A stretch of 64,000 nucleotides of DNA from Micromonospora halotolerans (lineage in GTDB: Bacteria; Actinomycetota; Actinomycetes; Mycobacteriales; Micromonosporaceae), in NCBI RefSeq assembly GCF_032108445.1, contig NZ_CP134876.1:4216001-4280000 (forward strand), read 5' to 3'. This document shows, in pieces, positions 58,779 through 64,000 of this stretch. The stretch's first letter is position 1, and each line of letters starts with the position of its first letter. The notes below the pieces were generated by a model, which worked only from the letters and a program-made list of their open reading frames with translations, made no database searches and was not told where the DNA came from. Both the position numbers and the translations under genes were made by a program.

Positions 58779-60584
58779 TCAGCCTCCGTAGATGTCCGCG
58801 ATCTCCGCCGCGTACGTCTTGTGCACGACCTGCCGCTTGACCTTGAGCGAGGGGGTCAGCTCGCCGGTCGCCTCGGTGAAGTCCTGCGGCAGGATCCGGA
58901 ACACCTTGATGGCCTCGGCCTTGGAGACGGACTGGTTGGCCTGGTCGACCGCGGACTGCACCTCGGCCCGCAGCGTCTCGTTCCCGCGCAGCTCCGCGAC
59001 GCTGGTGTCCTCCGGGAGGCCGTGCGCGGCCAGCCACTTCGGCAGGGCCTCCTCGTCGATGGTGACCAGCGCCGCGATGAACGGCTGCCGGTCGCCGACC
59101 ACGAGGCACTGGCTGACCAGCGGGTGCGCCCGCACCTGGTCCTCCAGCACCGCCGGGGCGACGTTCTTGCCGCCGGCGGTCACGATGATCTCCTTCTTGC
59201 GGCCCGTGATGCTGAGGTAGCCGTCCTCGTCGAGCTGCCCCAGGTCGCCGGTGCGGAACCAGCCGTCGGTGCTCAGCGCCTCGGCGGTGGCCGCCTCGTT
59301 GTGCCAGTAGCCCTGGAAGACGATCTCCCCGGAGATCAGGACCTCGCCGTCGTCGTCGATGCGGATGGTGACGCCGGGCAGCGGCCGGCCGACCGAGCCG
59401 ATCCGGGTGTGCCCGGGCAGGTTCGCGGCGGCGGCCGGTGCCGTCTCGGTGAGGCCGTAGCCCTCGCAGATGGTCACCCCGATGCCGCGGAAGAAGTGCC
59501 CGAGCCGGGAGCCGAGCGGGGCGCCGCCGGAGATGGCGTCCCGGCAGCGGCCGCCCATCGCGGCCCGCAGCTTGCGGTAGACCAGCTTGTCGAAGAGCGC
59601 CTGCTGGGCGCGCAGCCCCAGGCCCGGCCCGTCGGGGGTCTCCAGCGCCTCGCTGTAGGCGATGGCGACCTTCTCGGCCCGGTCGAAGATCTTGCCCTTG
59701 CCGTCGGCCTCGGCCTTCTGCCGCGCGCCGTTGTAGACCTTCTCGAAGACCCGGGGTACGGAGAGCACGAAGGTCGGCTTGAACTCCTGCAGCTCGCCGA
59801 CCAGGTTCTTGGTGTCCGAGCAGTGCGCCATGGTGGCCCGGGCCTGCACGACGCCGACCTGGATGAGCCGGGCGAAGGCGTGCGCCAGCGGCAGGAAGAG
59901 CAGGGTGGACGCGCCCTGGCGGAACAGGTTCGGCAGCACCGGGACGGCGTTGGCGATGTCGGCGTAGATGTTGCGGTGGGTCAGCACGCAGCCCTTGGGG
60001 CGGCCCGTGGTGCCGCTGGTGTAGATGATGGTGGCGATGTCGTCGGCCTTCAGCGTCGAGCGGCGTACCTCGACGTCGGCCGGGTCGACCGCCGCGCCGG
60101 CGGCGACCAGCTCGTCCACCGCGCCCAGCTCGATCTGCCAGACCTCGCGCAGCTCGGGCAGCCGGTCCCGGACCCCGGCGACCAGGGTGGCGTGCGCGGT
60201 GCTCTCGACCACCACGGCGACCGCGCCGGAGTCGGAGAGGATCCAGGCGGCCTGCTCGGCGCTGGACGTCTCGTAGATCGGCACGGTGACCGCGCCCGCG
60301 GCCCAGATCGCGTAGTCGAGGAGGGTCCACTCGTAGCGGGTGCGGCTCATCAGCCCGACCCGGTCGCCGGGGGCCACACCGGCCGCCACCAGGCCGCGGG
60401 CCACCGCGACGACCTCGTCGCGGAACTGCCGGCAGGTCACGTCGACCCAGGCGCCGCCGGTGCCCTCAGCACGCCGGACGAACTGCACGGCATCGGGGGC
60501 GACCTCGGCGTTGTCCCAGACCGGGTCGGTCAGGTTGGCCGCGTCGCCGACGGTGACGATCGGCGGAACGGAGAACTCGCGCAC
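58779..60584 (-). CDS. fadD: Long-chain fatty acid-CoA ligase (AMP-binding)
   Basis: A 601-residue acyl-CoA synthetase of the FadD15 type. The ATP motif is YTSGTTGRPKGCVLTH, the middle has EGYGLTETAPAA, and the C-terminal hinge motif is TDGWFRTGDLGQLDEDGYLSITGRKKEIIVTAGGKNVAP. The region near the end (TPSLKVKRQVVHKTYAAEIADIYGG) is the usual close for long-chain members. The GTG at 60584 has GAGGGA 6 bases upstream; the frame extends to 60815 but without support. It is first in a run with a kinase and regulator. Confidence 0.94.
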   Translation of the reverse strand: MREFSVPPIVTVGDAANLTDPVWDNAEVAPDAVQFVRRAEGTGGAWVDVTCRQFRDEVVAVARGLVAAGVAPGDRVGLMSRTRYEWTLLDYAIWAAGAVTVPIYETSSAEQAAWILSDSGAVAVVVESTAHATLVAGVRDRLPELREVWQIELGAVDELVAAGAAVDPADVEVRRSTLKADDIATIIYTSGTTGRPKGCVLTHRNIYADIANAVPVLPNLFRQGASTLLFLPLAHAFARLIQVGVVQARATMAHCSDTKNLVGELQEFKPTFVLSVPRVFEKVYNGARQKAEADGKGKIFDRAEKVAIAYSEALETPDGPGLGLRAQQALFDKLVYRKLRAAMGGRCRDAISGGAPLGSRLGHFFRGIGVTICEGYGLTETAPAAAANLPGHTRIGSVGRPLPGVTIRIDDDGEVLISGEIVFQGYWHNEAATAEALSTDGWFRTGDLGQLDEDGYLSITGRKKEIIVTAGGKNVAPAVLEDQVRAHPLVSQCLVVGDRQPFIAALVTIDEEALPKWLAAHGLPEDTSVAELRGNETLRAEVQSAVDQANQSVSKAEAIKVFRILPQDFTEATGELTPSLKVKRQVVHKTYAAEIADIYGG

Positions 60585-60760
60585 CTGCACTCCCTCGTGC
60601 TCGCACTGGCCGGGCCGGCCGTGGTCGGCTCTGTCGAAACCTACCCGCCCGTCACCGGGGAGGAGGTAGGGAGGTTGCCCGCCCGGCTGGTGGGACACGC
60701 GCGCGGCGGGCGCGTCGCGACGGGCGGGGGTGGAGCGGCACGCACCGGCCCACCGCCGGG

Positions 60761-60766
60761 TAGCCT
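60761..60766 (+). promoter_or_regulatory. -10 box of the SRPBCC gene
   Basis: TAGCCT ends 6 bases before the ATG at 60773, with only cytosines between them, so the transcript is probably leaderless. Confidence 0.45.
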
Positions 60767-60772
60767 CCCCCC

Positions 60773-61228
60773 ATGGCGGACTCCTCCACCCAGTCGATCG
60801 TCGTCGGCGCGTCACCGGACCGGGTGGCGGCGGTCATCTGCGACTTCCCGCGCTACCCGGAGTGGGCCGAGGCGGTGCGGCGGGCCGAGGTGATCGAGGA
60901 GTACGAGGACGGTTACGCCAGCCAGGTCCGGTTCACCATCGACGCGGGCGTGATGGCCGACGAGTACGTGCTGGCCTACGAGTACGCCGAGGACATCTCC
61001 CGGATCGAGTGGCACCTGGTGGCGCCCTCGAAGATGCAGAAGTCCCAGCGCGGGTCGTACGACCTCGTCGACAACCCGGACGGAACGACCACGGTGACCT
61101 ACACCCTCGAGGTGGAGCTGTCCGTGGGGATGCTCGGCATGTTTCGCCGCAAGGCCGAGAAAATGATCATGGACGCGGCGTTGAAGCAGCTCAAGCGCCG
61201 GGTAGAAGCACTCGGTGCGGCCCACTGA
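60773..61228 (+). CDS. SRPBCC (START-like) family protein
   Basis: A 151-residue hydrophobic-ligand-binding fold. The pattern VVGASPDRVAAVICDFPRYPEWAEAVRRAEV at the start, the YASQVRFTIDAGVMADEY strands and the long C-terminal helix (MIMDAALKQLKRRVEAL) are typical of the polyketide cyclase/dehydrase-type subgroup. A similar 16-kDa protein lies close to fadD15 in M. tuberculosis (Rv2185c), which supports a conserved lipid-related link. Ligand unknown. Confidence 0.9.
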   Translation: MADSSTQSIVVGASPDRVAAVICDFPRYPEWAEAVRRAEVIEEYEDGYASQVRFTIDAGVMADEYVLAYEYAEDISRIEWHLVAPSKMQKSQRGSYDLVDNPDGTTTVTYTLEVELSVGMLGMFRRKAEKMIMDAALKQLKRRVEALGAAH

Positions 61229-61269
61229 CCCGACCGTCGTCCCGGTTGTCACGGTGAAGGAGCCGAACC

Positions 61270-61911
61270 ATGGGCACCACTGATCCGGGTTCGGCCCGGG
61301 AAGAGGCCGAGCGCCTCGTCGCCATGCTGCTGGCCAGCGCGAAGCTGGCCGCCGCCTCGCCGGGTTCCGGTCCCTGGGGTCCGCTCGGCGGGATCCTGTC
61401 GGGTGTCCTCGGTCACACCCCGCCCGGCGAATCGTCCACCGCGCCCGGCGCCGGCGCGGGTGCGCGTTTCGCCACCGGCTCGGCCGAATGCTGTGTCTGC
61501 CCGGTCTGTCGCGGTATCGCGGCGTTGCGCGACCCGAGTCCGGAATTCGCCGAGCGTCTCGCCACCGGGGCCGGGGATCTGGCCGCCGGAGTGGCCAGCC
61601 TGCTGCGCGCGTTCACCCCGGCCGAGCCGGCCGGGCCGGGTGGCCCCACGGCTCCCGGCGGGTCCGACGGGGCGACCGCCGGGCCCGCGACGGGGGACCA
61701 CGTGTGGCGCGAGGCGACCCGTACCGGGCATGATTCTCAGCCGGCACCCGAGCAGGACGTGTGGTCCGCCGCCACCCGGGGGGAGGGCGCGGCCGAGGCC
61801 GACGGGCCGGACGTGCCGGCGCCGAGCCGGCCGCCGGCGGACGCTCCCGTGGTGCCCGCCTCGCGGGCGTCCGTCGAGGTGGCCGAGGACGCACCAGGCG
61901 ACGGGGCCTGA
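61270..61911 (+). CDS. Hypothetical protein with a CxxCxxC motif
   Basis: A 213-residue protein. The first 110 residues are a helical domain with one central motif, SAECCVCPVCRGIAALR, that could hold zinc or a cluster. Residues 115-213 are a disordered Pro/Ala/Gly tail with two repeats of an (A/S)AATR-like word (WREATRTG and WSAATRGE). I recall counterparts in Streptomyces beside the same SRPBCC and glucokinase genes. Function unknown. AAGGAG precedes the ATG at 61270. It is probably co-transcribed with the glucokinase gene 71 bases downstream. Confidence 0.8.
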   Translation: MGTTDPGSAREEAERLVAMLLASAKLAAASPGSGPWGPLGGILSGVLGHTPPGESSTAPGAGAGARFATGSAECCVCPVCRGIAALRDPSPEFAERLATGAGDLAAGVASLLRAFTPAEPAGPGGPTAPGGSDGATAGPATGDHVWREATRTGHDSQPAPEQDVWSAATRGEGAAEADGPDVPAPSRPPADAPVVPASRASVEVAEDAPGDGA

Positions 61912-61982
61912 CCACCGGACATCCCGGGACCGCACGGCCGGTTCGGCCGCGCCGGGCAGCACAGCAGAGGGGAGTGGCAGCG

Positions 61983-62930
61983 GTGACGCTGACCATCGGA
62001 GTCGACGTCGGTGGCACGAAGGTGGCCGGCGGTGTCGTGGACGACACCGGCAAGGTTCTCGTGCAGGCCCGACGGGACACCCCCGCCGACGACGTGGCCA
62101 AGACCCGCGACGTCATCACCGAGCTGGTCAGCGAGCTGGCCACCGGCCGGACCATCGACGCCGTCGGCATCGGCGCGGCCGGCTGGATCGACGCCTCCCG
62201 CTCCACCGTGCTCTTCGCCCCCAACCTCGCCTGGCGGGACGAGCCGCTGCGCGAGTACGTCAGCAACGCCACCGGCCTGCCGGTGATCGTGGAGAACGAC
62301 GGCAACGTCGCGGCCTGGGCCGAGTTCCGCTACGGCGCGGCCCGGCACGCCGACGACTCGATGGTCATGTTCACCATCGGCACCGGGGTGGGCGGCGGGA
62401 TCGTGCTCGGCGGCGAGCTGGTCCGTGGCGCCCACGGCATCGCGGCCGAGCTGGGGCACATGCTCACCGTGCCGGACGGCCACCAGTGCGGCTGCGGCCG
62501 GCTCGGCTGCATCGAGCAGTACGCCAGCGGCAGCGCCCTGGTCCGCTTCGCCCGCGCCGCCGCCCGCCAGGAGCCGCACCGGGCCACCGCCCTGCTGGAG
62601 CTGGCCGGCGGCGAGGCCGAGGGGATCAGCGGGCCGATGGTGACCGCCGCCGCGAAGGGCGGCGACCCGGTCTCCACCGAGGCGTTCGCCCAGGTCGGCC
62701 GCTGGCTCGGCACGAGCCTCGCCGACATGGCGCAGATCCTCGACCCGCAGGTGCTGGTGGTCGGCGGCGGCGTGATCGACGCCGGCGACCTGCTGCTCGG
62801 CCCGACCCGCCGGTCGTTCACCGACGCCCTGGCCCAGCGCAGCCGCCTGCCCGTCGCCGAGGTGCGCCCGGCCGAGCTGGGCAACACCGCGGGCGTCATC
62901 GGCGCCGCCGACCTCGCCCGGCGGATCTGA
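61983..62930 (+). CDS. glk: ROK-family glucokinase
   Basis: A 315-residue ATP- or polyphosphate-glucokinase of the ROK family. DVGGTKVAGGVVD is the phosphate-binding motif, ENDGNVAAWAEF holds the catalytic aspartate, IGTGVGGGIVLGG is the second phosphate loop, and the zinc motif is CGCGRLGC after the histidine in ELGHML. In Streptomyces the related GlkA governs carbon catabolite repression. The GTG at 61983 has GAGGGGAG upstream. It ends one base before the next start. Confidence 0.93.
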   Translation: MTLTIGVDVGGTKVAGGVVDDTGKVLVQARRDTPADDVAKTRDVITELVSELATGRTIDAVGIGAAGWIDASRSTVLFAPNLAWRDEPLREYVSNATGLPVIVENDGNVAAWAEFRYGAARHADDSMVMFTIGTGVGGGIVLGGELVRGAHGIAAELGHMLTVPDGHQCGCGRLGCIEQYASGSALVRFARAAARQEPHRATALLELAGGEAEGISGPMVTAAAKGGDPVSTEAFAQVGRWLGTSLADMAQILDPQVLVVGGGVIDAGDLLLGPTRRSFTDALAQRSRLPVAEVRPAELGNTAGVIGAADLARRI

Positions 62931-62931
62931 C

Positions 62932-63633
62932 GTGGCCGTGGCAGGCGTGCCGCTGCGGGTCGTCTCCTACAACATCCACAGCCAGCGGGACGACACCGCG
63001 GCGCTGGCCGAGGTGGTCCGGGAGGCCGCGCCGGACGTGGTGATCGTCCAGGAGGGGCCGCGGCGGTTCCGGTGGCGACAGAAGTGCGCCACGCTGGCCG
63101 ACTCGTTCGGGCTGGTCTTCGCGGCCGGCGGCCTGCCGGCGCTGGGCAACGTGCTGCTGACCAGCCTGCGCGTCCGGGTGACGGCCAGCCGCTGCCAGCG
63201 CTACCCGCTGACCCCGGGACGGCATCTGCGCGGCGCCGCGTACGCCGAGTGCCTCGTGGGTGGCACCCGGTTCCTGTTGGCCGGCTCCCACCTCTCCACC
63301 GACCCGGCGGAGCGGCCCGCCCAGGCGGCCGCGTTCAAGCGGGAACTGGCCGCCGCGACGCTGCCCGTGGTGGCCGGCGCCGACCTCAACGAGGGGCCGG
63401 ACGGGGCGGCCTGGCGGACCGTCGCCGAGGGACTGACCGACGCGGCCGTGGCCGCCGACCGGGCCGACCGGCACACCTTCTCCTGCGCCGACCCGCGGCG
63501 ACGCATCGACGCTCTCTTCGTCGACCCGCGGATCACCGTGGTCGACTACGACGTGGTGGACACCCCGCGTACCCGCCGGGCCAGTGACCATTTCCCGGTC
63601 CTGGTCGACCTGCTGCTGCCCGCCGGCGACTGA
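62932..63633 (+). CDS. Endonuclease/exonuclease/phosphatase family protein
   Basis: A 233-residue EEP-fold hydrolase. The N-terminal VVSYNIHSQRDDTAAL has the metal-site Asn, PDVVIVQEGPRRF the metal-site Glu, VVAGADLNEGPDG the Asp-Asn pair and ASDHFPVLVDL the final Asp-His. All catalytic residues are present. The substrate could be nucleic acid or a phosphoester; the family does not say which. No signal peptide. The GTG at 62932 follows the glucokinase stop, so the two are coupled. Confidence 0.92.
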   Translation: MAVAGVPLRVVSYNIHSQRDDTAALAEVVREAAPDVVIVQEGPRRFRWRQKCATLADSFGLVFAAGGLPALGNVLLTSLRVRVTASRCQRYPLTPGRHLRGAAYAECLVGGTRFLLAGSHLSTDPAERPAQAAAFKRELAAATLPVVAGADLNEGPDGAAWRTVAEGLTDAAVAADRADRHTFSCADPRRRIDALFVDPRITVVDYDVVDTPRTRRASDHFPVLVDLLLPAGD

Positions 63634-63737
63634 GCCCCCGCCCGCCGTCGCCGGCCCGTGGGGCTGGACAACGGCGGGCATTGTCGGCAGGATTTCGCAC
63701 CGACCCGGCACTCGTGCCGCACAAAAGGAGATTCCCG

Positions 63738-64000
63738 GTGTCCTCCTCCACCGACCTCGGCCGCCCCGATCCGGATCCGACGGTCGCCCCGACCCGGGAC
63801 GGCCGCCCGGTCTCCGACCGCGGCGACACCGTCTGCGTCATCGGCGCCGGAGCCAGCGGCCTGACCGCCGTGAAGAACCTCCGCGAGGCCGGCTTCGGCG
63901 TGGACTGCTACGAGCGGGAGACCGGCGTCGGCGGGGCGTGGAACTGGCGGCACGACCGCAGCCCGGTCTACGCCAGCACGCACCTCATCTCGTCCCGGCC
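63738..64000 (+). CDS. Flavin-containing monooxygenase, N-terminal part (cut by window edge)
   Basis: The first 87 residues of an FAD enzyme. After a 30-residue polar leader comes the FAD-binding motif VIGAGASGLTAVKNLREAG with the expected glutamate in CYERETGVGGAWNW, which with VGGAWNWR marks the FMO or Baeyer-Villiger group. The GTG at 63738 has AAAAGGAG upstream. Substrate and full length are beyond the edge, so whether it belongs to a biosynthetic cluster cannot be judged. Confidence 0.85.
   Translation, partial: MSSSTDLGRPDPDPTVAPTRDGRPVSDRGDTVCVIGAGASGLTAVKNLREAGFGVDCYERETGVGGAWNWRHDRSPVYASTHLISSR

Noticed and set aside
58765..60330. Continuous minus-strand frame extending the GAF kinase to over 1000 codons
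   Set aside because: The upstream part is the fadD gene read in the wrong frame. Kinase homology and a -10 box fix the start at 58764.
63634..64000. Start of a natural-product gene cluster at the right edge
   Set aside because: One truncated flavin monooxygenase is not enough evidence; no synthase, regulator or resistance gene is visible with it.

Overview
The window comes from a very GC-rich actinobacterium, most likely Micromonospora or a close relative in the Micromonosporaceae. The evidence is the codon bias, frequent GTG starts, an actinobacterial bc1-aa3 respiratory cluster (diheme QcrC, long QcrA, CtaF), a PimB'-type mannosyltransferase and several lineage-typical small proteins. I see no rRNA, tRNA, CRISPR array, transposase, integrase or prophage gene. 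The assignment rests on gene content and remembered homologues, not on a search.

From memory of the M. tuberculosis chromosome, much of the gene set matches the block from about Rv2182c to Rv2213: pepA/pepB, gcvT, cobT, cobS, a DUF3043 protein, glycerate kinase, an ErpA-like protein, adenosine kinase, ctaC, ctaF, qcrBAC, ctaE, trpD, the DEDDh/GIY-YIG nuclease, pimB', fadD15 and the small SRPBCC protein. The window therefore reads as an old conserved actinobacterial core with lineage-specific genes inserted into it.

Layout. 1-3.1 kb: leucyl aminopeptidase (cut by the edge), a hairpin-repeat array, gcvT, a 21-bp palindrome, a truncated monooxygenase remnant and an HxlR regulator. 3.1-7.3 kb: a DUF2314 protein, cobS and a cobU-cobT fusion (late cobalamin synthesis). 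7.3-11.5 kb: a membrane Ser/Thr kinase with a SapA-like outer domain, a small protein, a site-2 protease and an aldo/keto reductase. 11.6-17.7 kb: one 2026-residue repeat protein ending in WG repeats. 17.8-20.5 kb: a three-gene ABC-2 exporter. 20.5-29 kb: DUF3043 protein, MurA, NadA, glycerate kinase, a DUF4232 lipoprotein, ErpA, AdoK, TusA and a cysteine desulfurase. 29.2-38.6 kb: the respiratory cluster (ctaC, ctaF, ctaG, ctaE, qcrCAB), interrupted by a zinc-ribbon protein, trpD and a degenerate receiver protein. 38.7-49.4 kb: DUF4142 protein, an Lrp ligand-binding domain, a nucleotidyltransferase with a NUDIX hydrolase, an ACT-less RelA/SpoT protein, the exonuclease/GIY-YIG fusion, an NYN-domain protein, an M48 protease and PimB'. 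49.4-56.2 kb: MMPL transporter divergent from a two-component system, a GGDEF-EAL protein and a methyltransferase. 56.4-60.6 kb: fadD with a second two-component system. 60.7-64 kb: SRPBCC protein, a Cys-motif protein, ROK glucokinase, an endo/exonuclease/phosphatase protein and the start of a flavin monooxygenase.

One pattern runs through the window. At least fifteen genes have a TANNNT-like -10 hexamer 6-8 bases before the start codon and no Shine-Dalgarno sequence, as expected for leaderless transcripts; this fixed several start choices. Translationally coupled neighbours (ATGA or GTGA overlaps) and perfect G+C stems after genes are also frequent. The least explained items are the giant WG protein, the hairpin array before gcvT, the monooxygenase remnant beside the palindrome, and a 21-base element repeated just after two unrelated genes.
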